A stretch of 64,000 nucleotides of DNA from Stichopus chloronotus (taxonomy: Eukaryota > Echinodermata > Holothuroidea > Aspidochirotida > Stichopodidae). How positions within the stretch are numbered: position 1 is the stretch's first letter; the number at the start of each line of letters is the position of its first letter. This document shows, in pieces, positions 37,225 through 49,898 of the stretch. The position numbers and the translations under genes are program-made. Below the pieces are notes generated by a model that did not search any database, was not told where the DNA came from, and saw only the letters and a program-made list of their open reading frames with translations. The stretch is taken from NCBI GenBank assembly GCA_021234535.1, contig CM037846.1:11486705-11550704 (forward strand), given 5' to 3'.

Positions 37225-37460
37225 CCACGTTCTACCAAATGTTTTGACAAGAAAATTTAAGCAACCCGTGGGAAATTGCATAGATTACAAGACTGAAGAT
37301 TACAAATGTTACCAGCTTCATGCAATGTAAAAATTGCAGTCACAAATCTTGATTTAGCGGCCAAAAATGTAAAAAACCAGCCTTCACTAACGTTCTACCA
37401 TTATTTTAATATTAAGCTGAATCTACAGTCCTGACTTTAAGGCATTTTGGTAGAACGTGG
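37225..37460. mobile_element. 236-bp element with 15-bp inverted ends
   Basis: CCACGTTCTACCAAA at 37225-37239 is exactly inverted at 37446-37460. A further ACGTTCTACCATTA copy lies inside near 37388. No open frame of note and no clear target duplication. It looks like a MITE or foldback element directly next to the SINE-like piece. Confidence 0.65.
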
Positions 37461-37829
37461 AGCTACTTCAGAATATATTATAACTGGGATTCCTACCAGC
37501 ATTCTACAATTGCAGTAACACTCCTGTTGCAACGCAATGCAACAGCTGCCCATCAATGTTATTTCTAAACGCAACTATTTCTATCGGCATACAAAACCAT
37601 GAAACAGTCTATCCATTCATGATCACTCCTTTTCAACAAAACATATACAAATAAACTCCCAAATTAAAATTAATTTTAAACTTATGTTCATAGTAGAAAT
37701 TCAGAATACTTTCATTTGAAAATCCCCAGACCCATAGGCCCCGACGACTAATTTTTATGATGCACCTTGTCCAAAAATGTTCAATTTTCTTTCAAAATTT
37801 CGCTCCAAAATTGCTCCCAAAAAATTCAG

Positions 37830-38029
37830 ACAATCTTGGGCAAAATACCTTGGGACACCCCACGCCCCCATTCAATGTTGGCTATAGGATTGCTGTTCAA
37901 AGGGTACATTCACTTCTACAGTGCAACATTGGAAAGGGGTGCAGGGTTTCATGTTATCCTCTCAAATAAAATTCAGTATCATATTTGCAACGTTCGACAA
38001 AGTGTCCCAACAATTTTGTCCAAGATTGT
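37830..38029 (+). repeat. ~200-bp element, copy 2
   Basis: Partner of 36050-36257, in the same orientation and about 1.77 kb downstream. Differences are spread over all codon positions, so the shared open frame is not proof of coding. Confidence 0.7.
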
Positions 38030-39593
38030 AGTTCGGAAAAAATTCAGTAGTAAGGTTGGCTCTTGAACCTAGCATACTGGTGGTCTCTATTGTTCCCTGT
38101 CACTTGCAATGCATACCACCACACAAGTAAAGCTCAATATAAAAGGATAGCTAGGGCGTCTCCTAGCGCACGCCGCTACAAAATACGTATAATGGAATAG
38201 CTAACCATGTGATTTACGCAATCTGAATCTACAGAAATTAGGCCCACGAATAACTTGGGAGATGCGTTTTTGTGCAATTTGTATGGGACGTAAGGGCAAT
38301 ATTGTAGTGTATTGTTTTATGTTTCTTTACAGGTTTGACAGTATGTGCACATCTGGATGTATAGTTTTGTATGTATTTCTCTTCATATGAAGGTAAATTG
38401 CAAGTTAAAGTATTTTTGTATTCTATTGAATGATTTGATAATTCTGTTATACTGTAGCTATCATGACAGTGAAGGATGAAGTCTGACACAGGATCAAAGG
38501 CTGATAGCCAAAAAGGGAATCTCTTAGTAGATAAATGTTAATCTTCTATGAAACTGCTACAAATCTCTCTGGGAACTCTTTTCGTCTGAGCCTGGGCCAC
38601 TCCCAGCTTCACCTTGCACAGTTATAGTTCCAATTGTCTGTCTCTCTTATTTATACTAGAAATTATAGCCGGGCACAGAGGCAATATGTGTTCTTATTTT
38701 CACAAGCTTTGTTTTCTGGATGAAGTTGCTTTACAACATGGCAAAGAAACACATATTTCTGAAACTAATCAACCATAAAAAGTCTTCCTTTCTATGGCTA
38801 ATAAATTTGTCTGTTGAAAATGTTGGTATGAAAATAATTACTGCAGATGTTGCTTTGGATGATATTATCGGGTAATGACACGTAAATCTATTCAAAATGT
38901 TGTTGAGTGTTGAATAGCATCATTTAGTTATTAGGGTAGGCCAGCACCATCTTGCATTCTTCCCCTTGACACTGATGTGAACTACAAAATTCCAAATCTT
39001 GTACATCTTGTAAATTTGTCAACTTTGCTTTTGGCCGATATGATATGATTTTGATCGGTCATTTCCTGTGTCCAAATTGGTCGAATTAATGTCAGTCAGC
39101 CTCTGTGGTAAATTGGCTTAAAGTAGCTGTTAGACAAGTGGTTGAAAGCACTCTTTCCTCTGCAAGGTCAACTACCTGTACTTTAGTCTGCTACATCTGA
39201 GGAGAAGTGTTCCACAGAGATTAGAAATTTTGCTTTTTATCAAAGGGTCAGTTATTAAATTGAATTCAACAATAATTCCCAATTGGATGCATAAGTCCAC
39301 ATTTCTCAAATTTCACTCCTCAGATGTGGGTGTATGTTTCAAGGCTTTTCAAAGGCCCAAATGCTGTAGAGAACACAGAGTGACTTCACTTCGAAAATTA
39401 CTTTGTCTTTAACACACACTTGTGTAAACTTTGAAGAGGCAAGAACAAACTCCCACAAAATTAATTTAAGTTTCTACTGTGGCTTAGCCATGTTTACAAA
39501 GACATTTCGTAAGTAAAGGAATTCCTAATAAAGAAACTGCATATCTCGCAATGAATACTTTCATATGTACCACGTACTAAGTTTTTTTTGGAG

Positions 39594-39705
39594 ATGAGGG
39601 GGGATGTGAGCATTTCTGGCCTTGTTCACATTTGAGAATGCAACCTGGGCAATTATGGATATCAAGCCCAGGAGGAAGATTTTCTTGTGAAGAAGGAGAC
39701 ACAAG
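39594..39705 (+). CDS. Candidate coding exon
   Basis: The acceptor is TTTTTTTTGGAG and the donor is GTACTT. It reads EGGCEHFWPCSHLRMQPGQL, then WISSPGGRFSCEEGDT. It enters in phase 1, matching 35150, and leaves in phase 2. Well-balanced composition with Trp, Cys and Gly suggests a folded domain. The minus-strand frame over the same bases is also open but has no matching splice pair. Confidence 0.5.
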
Positions 39706-40892
39706 GTACTTTTGCGGGATTAATACACTCCACAGCTTAAAATAACGGATACATTTAAACACAGGGGGTGTCAGAAGCTATTTTGGATTGGTACGGCAGA
39801 TGAGAGTGTGGCTATCTATCATAATTGGGGGGATGGGATGTTGGTAGGTCAAACTACGCTATGTATGCTCAACCATGGTTGGCGCATAGCGTATGGAGAA
39901 CACTGATAAGATGCCTCTCAGATTGCAGGAAATACAACTTCCCGAGCTGGAAAGCAAGACTCCTCCTGCCATGCCAAAGTAGTCACATTTAGTCTACTTG
40001 CCATCAACATTGAAAATTATTGAAAAATATTCCACCCAGATTGCATGAAAAACGGCTTGCCTAAACTGAGTGTTACTAGGCCAGATGTAAAAATGATGTA
40101 GAAATAATGTCGATATAGAAATCAGTGAAAAACACAACTTTGGTCGTCATAAACAGATAAAACAGATTCACGAATTTCGCGTCAAAGCACTGCTGTACTG
40201 CATATTTGCACATTGCAAACCGGTGCTACGCTGGTCTATACTCAATCAGTGGCGCTATACTGTAATTATCAATAGAGGTGTCCGGTAGCTGAACCAGTGA
40301 ATGCTATGCTGGTGTAGGCTCTTCTTCTGTGTGTTCTCCCTTATCTGCTTTTGTATACATACCCGACTGATCTTCCGAAACACAGTTTTGAAGTATGTTT
40401 CATGCTGGCTCTGTATTTGTTAGCCATTCTAGTCCTGATTCTTTTTTTTCTTTTGCGCCGTAATTATTGGTTTGGCTGTAGTGCTGTATACAAGCTTCAC
40501 GTTACAAGAACTTATCATCCTCATGGATTGGGGTTGACGATAATTAACACCTAGGGAAAGTAGCAAGCTGTAGCATAGAGAGGCACGTTATATGATACTG
40601 TAGTTGTTATAGAAGTGATTAGACTCAGGGAATGATTCAACCGTACCATTTTGCTTAGAATTTTGAAGACTTAAAATTGAAATTTTCGGTAGTAGAGACT
40701 TTGAAAATCCCACATTTACAAGTAAGACATATTACCTGTTTGCATAGTATGATACTTGGCAGTTTGACCACTTTTGAGTTCAGCAAAAGATGATTCGATT
40801 CCAGGTGATTAATTATTCCCTGCTGTTGCAAATCAATGATTGCCATGCCAGGGCCCCTTCCTCTCCTGTGGCAATTTTCTTGAGTCTTACAT

Positions 40893-40990
40893 TTTCCAGG
40901 TGTGCTCAAAATCACACTCCTCAGGAAATTATGTAGTATGGTAGTTGAACTGCTTTATTAAACTTCAAATGATTCATCTGAGTTCCCATT
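40893..40990. repeat. Dispersed repeat, copy 2
   Basis: Partner of 22505-22600, sharing CAAATCACACT-type words, CTCAGGAAATTA and GAGTTCCCATTGTT. The 39706-42396 stretch around it holds no convincing exon. Confidence 0.5.
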
Positions 40991-42396
40991 GTTATCTCGT
41001 TGATATGGGGTTAGTGGTAGTGTTCGCCGCAAAATTTAAGGCCTACATTTGGAGTGATACAGCCACTACTGAACAGAGGGTTTGCCGACTTCTCTGTACG
41101 CACAGTGTTTGTTTGTAAATATCTGACTGTTAGTAGCATGCTGGCCTCTTCAGAATTTTGCTGTGATCCAGGACCTGATAAAAAAAAGTAGTTCACTAGT
41201 TAACCTGTTATTTGAAGGTCATATGACATGAAAATGACATTTTGGAGTATTGGGTGCATTCTGCATTGAAAATTTTAATAATAGCCACAAACTATATCAA
41301 AATCCATCAAAGACTGACCAATTTACAGGCAAATTAGTGTCTCACAGCTGTATCATGAATAAACATTGGGTAAAGTGAGCAAACAGCCAATTCGATGTGC
41401 ATGCCCTCCCAGCTGAGAAGCTACAAATGTGATACATGCCATGATAAGCTGATGGTAATGCATTTCCTAACCCTACCTCTAATGATGACATCATAGGAGA
41501 TGCATTTCCTTGTGGTTTGTGGGGTTGAAAAGAGACTCTCAGGTATGCATTAAGTGTTGAATTTGTGAGGTCAAGAGATGGACTCCTATGATGTGTCTTA
41601 TGTTAATCCTTTGTTTATGTAACTTTTATTTCAAGGACGTTTGGGAATTTTAAATGCTAGGAGGGTTTTATTTTGGAAGAATGTAATTTTCAAAAATTAT
41701 TGATATCACTTACCAGTGTGAAACTCAGTAATTAAGTAATTAAGAGGCAAAATGTAAAGGCTTAAAAAAAAAACCACTGACACTTTGCAACACTCCACGT
41801 CGTCTGTTTTGCATTTTTCTCTAACTTTGAAAAGCTGTATCTCAAATATGGTAAAAGATATAAACAAAATTCCAAAGGATTTTCACTCCAGGTTTTACTT
41901 TGCAAGCTTCTGAATGAAGGGTGCTCTTTTCTATGTCACAAAACCTTTAAGCATTTAACTTTTTGCATTTCTTCCAAACCTTCATTGTTTTCCACTTCAT
42001 GAGCCATACCATATATGCTTTGACATTTCACCGACAGTGGCATAATTTTATAAAAAGTAACATTGTGGTTCCTGTTCAGTGAATTGTTTTCCCTCATTCC
42101 CCATTGCCCCCCCCCATGTCACACCTCTACAGTTTTTCGTAGAGAGCATGCATGACTTTTTAGAGACCGTAGTCCCAGTCGCTCCCTGTTACCAAGAATT
42201 TTTTGCTCATTTCTCTTCAAAGTTTCCCCTTTGGTAGTGTAATAATTCATAAAACATGTTCGCTTTCCCTGCAAAAGCCCTAGGATGTTTGAAAAACTAG
42301 TAGGGTAACTTCCATTCACAATTTTTTTTCGTCACAAATGGGAATTGAACATTTCCGTTGTATATTTTCAGTCGCCATGCAAAGCTATTATTTCAG

Positions 42397-42434
42397 GAGA
42401 AAAGTAGAGAGGATTACTCCACTTGTGTGGGCAG
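42397..42434 (+). CDS. Candid small exon with two readings
   Basis: The acceptor is GCTATTATTTCAG. Reading one is EKSREDYSTCVG to the donor GTGACC (42435). Reading two is RKVERITPLV to the donor GTGGGC (42427). Both join the next exon at 42515 in frame; only the second also joins 39594-39705. The following intron is about 80-90 bp. Confidence 0.4.
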
Positions 42435-42514
42435 GTGACCTCTGACTCCTCTTTTTCCTTCTGGGGATCCTTCTGTGGTTTTCCATTAATTCTGGGGGAA
42501 CTTCCTCCACTCAG

Positions 42515-42595
42515 AGGCTGGAAAAAGCTTGCACTAGATGCAAGAGAATGCTTAAGTGCGGCAGTCCGTCTGTTTCTCTGGGATCGGTGGAGTAG
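42515..42595 (+). CDS. Candidate coding exon
   Basis: The acceptor is TTCCTCCACTCAG and the donor is GTACCC. It encodes GWKKLALDARECLSAAVRLF, then LWDRWS, an amphipathic helix. It enters and leaves in phase 2, consistent with both neighbours (42397 and 44253). Good support for the plus-strand gene. Confidence 0.55.
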   Translation, partial: RLEKACTRCKRMLKCGSPSVSLGSVE

Positions 42596-44252
42596 GTACC
42601 CGTGCGTCGTACCCTGTACAAGGAGTATCCCTTTTTGCTTAGTTCAGTTATATGTTGTCAATCACTTTTAAGAGTCAATGAACTTTGGGCTTTAATATGC
42701 TCTTTTCACAAATAAGTGATGTTGCTTACATCAGGTACACACAGTTGTGTTTAATCTTCCCATGTATATAGACTGGGACCAGGTGACAAGTTTTTCTGTT
42801 CCTCATTTCACTTCGGAGAGATGGTATGCAACCAAAAGTATTTAACTCAACAGGATTGGAGGAATCAAAGTACACCACCCTTTAAAAAACAAACTAAGAT
42901 GGCAAGAGGGGGTTTTGCTGGTTTTGACCATAATAGTCATGTTTATATCTTTCTATTGGTATATTTTAGTTGGAACTTATTATCAAACTGTACAAAAACA
43001 TATTAGATGTTTTATTCATAATAATTTATAACCATTTTCCTTTTGTTTTCATATTTTGTTTTGTAGCTTTCTCCTGTGAAACATAGTTTTTGTTGCCCTG
43101 CCAGAGCCACATTTTTGTGAGAGAGGTGACCCACCCCCAACCTCCCTCTCTTGAGGTATTTCCCTGCCTGCAACTCTAGTTTAATGTGACCTAGGCTTGC
43201 CCATTAAATCCTTGCCATGTTCATGATAAAAGTATGGGTGAGGACTTGCGACTTACCATTGAAACTCTACATCTTCACTTAACGACCTATGTTAGCACAG
43301 TGTGGAATAAATAATTTAACATTTGATACAATGGTAGAACGACAAGCAGAATAAACAATGAACAATAATGACATACAGACACAAATTGAAGGGGACATGG
43401 CAGAAGCGGAGGTCGTCAAGATGCCTGCATGGCCTCTGAAACAAAAGACAACAAAAGATCACAAACAATGTTACACCAATAGCAATGAAAACATCACAAT
43501 CCCCCTCCAACTTCACCTTCCTGACTACAACCCAACTCCCCCCTCTCCATTGCTACTCTGGATAAGCATGTGATGGTAGTATGAAGAGATAGAGGAGGGG
43601 TTGCCAAGGAGATGAACGTCAACGTCTGTACATGTACAAATACCCAATATAAGTTTTATGGTATGCCATAGACCTGTAGTATTATAAAGGTTGGATACAA
43701 AGGAAATCTTCAAATTTGGAGTAAAGGGAATCTAATTTGGAGTGAAGGGAATATGGCAGGTTATGTGAACATTTTTAGCAATGCTTGTACTCGTATACTT
43801 CATGTTGCATTCACTTTTCTCCATTTCCGTCTGACAGGGTGGAAGGTTTTGTGGGACAAACAGTGAATACCTAAAGAGTAATTCAGACCAATAATTTTTA
43901 TTTTTTGAAGGAGCTTTGTGGTTAATTTCAGCCAGCCAAATGTTTTGTTTGTTTTCGACATTGTCAACTGTTCAAGGTGTTACTTTCGTGTAAGTGCAAA
44001 GTCAGTAAATTTGAATGAGCAGATACGTACGGATATCACGGAATACCTGTAACTGCCACAAATTTGCGTTTCCTGAGCATGTATTAAATGTTTATCATTA
44101 TATCCTAAATTTGTTCATAATGTAACTAGAGTTCAATAACGTGGTAATATCATCATGATCACAGGAAACCACACAAGAGACCTGGTACCAAGCATAAAGC
44201 CTTAACGGTTTCCATCCTATCATCTTATCTTTGTACTTACCCGCTGCTGCAG

Positions 44253-44337
44253 CCAAGGTGATAAAGCGATGGTGGCATTTGAAGCAACGAAGCTTGGCCA
44301 CATGGAAGTTTGTGATTCGATCCCAGTCCACGTCACA
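44253..44337 (+). CDS. Candidate coding exon
   Basis: The acceptor is TTACCCGCTGCTGCAG and the donor is GTGAGA. It encodes QGDKAMVAFEATKLGHMEVC, then DSIPVHVT. It enters in phase 2, completing the Ser codon from 42595, and leaves in phase 0. The opposite strand (44241-44435) is also open and splice-flanked; phase agreement favours the plus strand. Confidence 0.55.
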
Positions 44338-44497
44338 GTGAGATGGATTTTTCATCCAGGAGCAATCTAATTTGTTGAGTTTGCAGGCTTTACCCAACGT
44401 GAAGCCCACGCAACTCACTTGTATTACCTTCACTCCTGGAATGCGTAACTTAAAAAAACGAGACAGTGCAGCGTTCCTGGTTCTTCATCTGCAAAAC

Positions 44498-44864
44498 TTA
44501 AAGGGGCTCATTGAGTTGATATAGTTTATTTTGTGGCAGGTTTGAAAGAAACCATTACATGCCAATGCTTCCAATTACGCCTCATCATTCATGTGTCTGT
44601 TCCTGCAGTTGCTGAAAATGTGAGAAATTTTAGTATCGTTAGGAAAGGAATTGCCCACAGTTACTACATTATAGTAATTAAAAGTGTCTGGTCACAGATT
44701 TTCGGTAAGTGATTTTGATTCGTAATTTCCCTATCGTTATTGCTTCAGGTATGTGTCATATGTTCAGCATCTCTTAGGTTGTCCATTTAATATCAACATA
44801 TGAGTCCCAACAGGTATAACAAAATATTGTGAAATTTGTGAACCAACTCAATGAGCCTCTTTAA
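44498..44864. mobile_element. TTAA-flanked MITE, family B copy 1
   Basis: Left end TTAA-AGGGGCTCATTGAGTTG, right end CAACTCAATGAGCCTCT-TTAA: a 17-bp inverted repeat with one mismatch, inside TTAA. At 367 bp with no coding capacity, it fits piggyBac-mobilised MITEs. A diverged relative starts at 57599. Confidence 0.85.
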
Positions 44865-45300
44865 CTTGATGGGGTGAATGTACCCATGTTTCAGAACCGT
44901 AGAAGATTTAAGTGTAATTTACGATTTATTTTAGCTTTTTTTTTTGGCTGTGGAGAGTTTTACTATCCTGAGTGAGTACTTTTGTGAGTTTGTATAAATA
45001 AGACATAAAAACAGAAAAAAAATGACAAATGACTATTACTCGTTCTAAAATTTTATGTTCAAGTTTGTTAGATGTGACTCCATCTGACTCAAAATTTATG
45101 CAATGTTTTTGGCAGTGCGTGCGGTATCTAGGTCATACGGTACATGCTTTGATTTCGGAAAAAAAAAAAAGAAACGGAATGTTTTGTCAACTGTATGAGT
45201 TTTGCACAAAGAGTCAGCTAATCTTTAGCTGTGATTTTAAAGCATTATAGTGAGGATCTATGTATGCCTACTGAATTATAGTCTGTATTAATCATTCCAG

Positions 45301-45427
45301 AAAATCGGAACCACGTAATTTCTGGCTCGCACCCATCGGTTACCTGAGTACCCAAAGGAGATGTGATACCTCAGTCTTTAAGATCAGCTTTTCAACAGTA
45401 CCTTACCTCATAGCCAGCGCTGTCAGA
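45301..45427 (+). CDS. Candidate coding exon
   Basis: The acceptor is TTAATCATTCCAG and the donor is GTATGT. Forty-two codons: KSEPRNFWLAPIGYLSTQRR, then CDTSVFKISFSTVPYLIASA. The other two frames are closed. It enters in phase 2 and leaves in phase 0. The phase does not fit 44337 directly, so a small exon is probably missing between them. Among the best-supported exons. Confidence 0.6.
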
Positions 45428-46031
45428 GTATGTGTTTAAATTAAAATTCAATTGGTATTTATGATACATCAGATATGGCAAATTACATCCGATATTGACC
45501 TTTCACACTTCATGAAGGAACCAGGTAGTATTGTTGGGTGCTTCCACTGGTTTAATCCAGGTTACACATGAATACAGTACTGGATTACTTTTCTTATGCT
45601 TTTATTTCAAATTATGCCCCCTCTCCTTTGCTATCTTCTGAAGATGGTAAAATTGGTCTGTCGATAGTTTTCCCTTGTAAGATGTTGACAGTTAGGGTAA
45701 TGAATCAACTGTCTTTACTATTAACCAGTACTCCATCTTTAAAATTTATTCATCCAAAGCATCAGTGCATGGCACCAGCATTCATTTAGATCCTGTTCGC
45801 TGTTTGTTGACATGCTCTCATAGTAGATACGGAGGAATAAATAGAGTTAACAGCTCTAACTTTTTCCAAGAAGGCAGGGTACTAAAACCATCACAAATGA
45901 ATGACAGAAATGCATTTATTGAAAGATGTTAACGATAGTATGTTAAGTTTCGAGGATTGCTATTCTTGATTTTATTCAATACAATTATTTACTTGAGTGT
46001 GTCATATGAACTCAACAAAATTCATCTGTAG

Positions 46032-46281
46032 CTGAAAGTAAGGTTCGTCAAGAAATATTCAAGTACAATTGCTTGAAACAAGAGGGAAGACTACTCAAAA
46101 GTTTTCGAGCCAGCCGCCTTTGCAAGAGGTAAGAAAAACAGCAAAGGACTGGAAACAGTGTGTTAAGGCACTCAAGGGAAAGTCAAATGAGGGTGGGCTA
46201 GGTCTTAGAGGGCGCAGTGCTAGAATTAGTTTTGAGGACGATGTGAGCATGGGTCAAATGTATGCATTAGTCAGGCCAGAG
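46032..46281 (+). CDS. Candidate coding region, exon limits unclear
   Basis: After the acceptor TTCATCTGTAG three readings compete: LKVRFVKKYS (phase 0, donor GTACAA at 46063), ESKVRQEIFKYNCLKQEGRL (donor GTAAGA at 46129), and a frame open from 46069 ending RSARISFEDDVSMGQMYALV then RPE at a strong GTAAGT (46282). The last joins the next exon in phase 0 and may begin after the CAG at 46158. At least the 46159-46281 part is probably coding. Confidence 0.45.
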
Positions 46282-46378
46282 GTAAGTATAGTCAGTCAAT
46301 TGTGAATACCCACACTAGGAAGTTGTAGTCAATTTGTTCCATTGGTTCACAACTTTCAGCTATTCATTTTACTTCCAG

Positions 46379-46450
46379 TTGGATGAAATGGTGGTTTCTG
46401 TTGTTTCCAACCATCACCGTGTAACTTACACATGGATTTTATCGCAGATT
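46379..46450 (+). CDS. Candidate coding exon
   Basis: The acceptor is TTTACTTCCAG and the donor is GTGAGT. A single open frame: LDEMVVSVVSNHHRVTYTWI, then LSQI. Phase 0 on both sides, after an intron of only 97 bp. Strong splice sites. Confidence 0.55.
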
Positions 46451-47719
46451 GTGAGTTTCGTATCAGTCATTGAAAGCAGGAATGAGACTGATTTATTGCG
46501 GACCTACAGAGCAGTCTCTGCGACATTGCTGTGACTCGGTCTGTCGTTAATGCCCAGGTGATTAAGTCAAAGATATTTATTTTTAAAAGACATTTATTTT
46601 ACTGAATATGGGAAAAACGCCATAATGTAATTCGTAATAACATTTTTCACTATGCCTGTAATTCATCAGCTGGATGGTATTTATAAGATTAATGAATTTA
46701 AGTCAGTGTTTAAAGAAGACCTCTGTGAACCTCTACACCAATCAAACAACTAAAACACTTTTTGAAACTGAAATGATGACATAACCTCTCTGATCCTTCC
46801 TCCTTGGATGTCAAGTACTCTTTTCTCTGTTTCTCTGCATCAGGGGTTACGTCGCGTTGCTTTTCTTCCAGTGTGTTGTTTCTTACCATCAAAGTTGTCC
46901 ATGTGTACCTACTGAATGCCTGTACTCTGTGAATTGTGCATGCAGTTTCTATATCTTACGTGGAATACATTGTACCTATCTCTGTCTGTGGTTACTTATT
47001 CTAATTGGACAATAGTGTCTTGCAATACTCGCTTAGTGCTCATTTGAAACCTTCGAACCATAGGTTGGCATGTACCGTTTTTCTACATTACCCCAACGCA
47101 CGCAAACAATTACAGATGTGTCTCATCAAATATTCGAGCTGAGTCTTCATGTTTGATGATTGGCTCAAAAAAAAAAAAACATGAATATTTATGTCCCAAG
47201 AAAAAAATTGCATTGATTATTACTACGAATGCTGTCAGCGGATGTGAGCAATACATGTCCTTTCTGCAGGCCAGCTCATTTGTTCTTAAAACTGCTCATG
47301 ATGAATTGTGAACAAGGCTAATGGAAATTTGGCATAAATGCAGGCTGAACACACCATGGAAGGAAAACAACTTCTTGATTGCGTTACTTTCAGGGTATGA
47401 CTCGGTGATTAGACACAGCGTGGTATGCATTTAGTGGCAGACTAGTCAATGAATGGCGGAAATTTCATAATAATATGAGCCTTCAAACATGTTGGGCTTG
47501 TGCTTCTTCAAGATACTAAGAAGCAGAACACACTCTAAAAAGGAATCTTCGATACTTTCTGATTACCATTAAAGCCATGTGTTCTTCATTCAGCAGGGTA
47601 AATTGTATGGACTTGTCTTCCATATTGAAAACGCTGTTAAAGGTCTAAAAAAATTATCATTAAGATAGAGTGGTACAGATTACATACATACTGCTACTTT
47701 AGAGAAAGAAAATATTAAC
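46451..47719. other. Intron-like stretch, no exon seen
   Basis: AT-rich, with short open frames only. A minus-strand frame at 46710-46892 has no convincing splice pair. Confidence 0.4.
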
Positions 47720-48079
47720 TTAAAGGGAAATAGGGCATTTAGAATATACCAAGATAGCATACTAAGAATAAAGCTGAAATCATTGTTTAACCATCCAGTC
47801 TCATCAATAAACATCTGCAAAAGCTTTATCCCCGCAAAACATTATGCATTGGATGAGTAACGGAAGATGCATCAATGGAATTTCGAAAAGTTTGGGTGAA
47901 CAACTTATTGTTGAGCAATGTTGAGCAGCAGACAACTTCATTTCTATCCGTGGAAGGCTTCCTTGAAAAGAAGGCTACTGTCCTTCCTTATTTTGAATAA
48001 TCTATCATTCTATGTCCACAAACATTGGTTTTGTAAACATGGTTGTTTTCTGCAAAATAAACACCTTATTTCCCTTTAA
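47720..48079. mobile_element. TTAA-flanked MITE, family A copy 3
   Basis: Left end TTAA-AGGGAAATAGGGCAT, right end ACACCTTATTTCCCT-TTAA. The best preserved copy of the family, 360 bp, matching 28254-28607 in the interior and 9565-9853 at the ends. Confidence 0.85.
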
Positions 48080-49898
48080 AAAAAAAAATTAATTGTACCA
48101 GAAAAAAGTCGCATAAGTAAACCTACTTTTCATTAATCCCAAATGTTTGCTGCCTCAACTCTTCGAATCGCCAGTACGTATTAACACTGTGAGCTACTCT
48201 CACCATTTAGCTCATGTCCTTGATACTGAATGGCTAGATCCTGCTGCAGTATCGCTACCCATTGAAATGGTTAGTGGAATAATTTCAACTCTTGAAGCAA
48301 AACGGTCTTCCTAGCTTGAGACTGCTTTAATGGCTCCAGGGTCTTTTTAGCGCACGTACCCTCATCGTCATGTGACCCATCAATGGTCCCGAGTCTTGTA
48401 ATTTTAGTCGGCAACTCAGCATTGTGTGTATTTCTATCATAAATAAGGCCAAATTTAACCTTACATGATGCAAGAGATGCTGACTGCTCTTAACATATAT
48501 ACACATATTCCTTTGAGGTGGACCCGGTCGGTGTCTTTTGATGTTAACTCCAGCTTCAGAATTTTGTATGCCATCAAAGTTTTGTTTACAGTCTCGCTCA
48601 ATATCTGGGACAGAAAACACATGCTACAGCAATCGTAAACATATCGACTTTTATGTGTTTAGGTGTATCATCAGAAATGTATACAGGTATGGCGACGGAG
48701 AAGGTGATACATACCAATCATGGACGAGTACAGGGAGTGTTTTTAATTCGTTTTAAACATTCCAATGGAATGATCCTGTGATATAAAAGAGACATTTTCA
48801 ATAAAGACTCATCAAGGCTACTGTAGCATATTGTTACAACTCTGTGTGACTAGAACGAGGTAGAGAGATCAGCAAACCATATTCATTGGCTTTATATTCT
48901 CACAATGGTTTTGCTTAAATCATTATGATGGAATCTCGACAACTATAGCCGAACAAAATTTTCAGGAGCTTGGCTGAAGATTAAACAGATCTAGGTAATG
49001 CCTTGATATGAAACACTCGATAGGAAAGAAAAAATACTGCAAAATAAAATAAAAACAACAGTAACATTTAAATTTTAAATCGAAAATGTAATCAATGATA
49101 TGTTAGTTATTCATTGATTTATTCATTTTATTAGGGGTATCTTACCAATTTGGAAAGTGTAGTAGGTGAAATGAACATTCAAACCACAAAAAAAAGAGGT
49201 GAACCCAAAGCAAAAATTCAAGGCAAAACCTAGTTTCATGGTGTATCTTTACCAAAACTTACAAATGCATAATGCTTCTTTTAAGTCATCCGAATTTTGA
49301 GTTTACAACATTCCTAAGGATGTTCCCAACCTGTTAGATCATACTTTAATGCTTGCAGCAACACTTAAAAAAAATATTCCAGTGGTAATTTAAGAGAACA
49401 TTTTTTAGCCGTTCTCATTTTAAACTTCACGCCAATATCTTGTTCCAAACTCAAGGTATGCTATTTGAAATATGATTTCATACTTTGGTCAAGAGAGACT
49501 TTCAATTACCTTAAGGAATACAAAATGGAATGTAACCTTGGCAAATTATTGCAATAATTATTTGCTGTTCTTGAAAATTGAAGTGCATATTTAACCCTAA
49601 AATTCGAGAAATGAGATGATGTGAGAAATGAGATTGGGTTTATTATAGCTTGACTGTAACATGTCATGAAAATGAAGGGCGCAACTTGCTAAGTATGAGG
49701 CAATGTGTCTTTGAAGGTATTTAAGTCATACAGAATTACAAGTGATGTTCATTCATACTTAGAAAGAATCCTCAGCTCCTATTGGTTCGTTACAGTCAGG
49801 TGACTGTGCATTATCTTCTGGATGATGCAGCCAATTTAAGAGTAAAATCACTGGTAGATGAATACAATTAAACCATGGATCGACCCTCCCTCCGTTAC

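Noticed and set aside
44607..44625. An 11-bp micro-exon that would repair the phase between 44337 and 45301
   Set aside because: It lies inside the 44498-44864 MITE and is too short to support.
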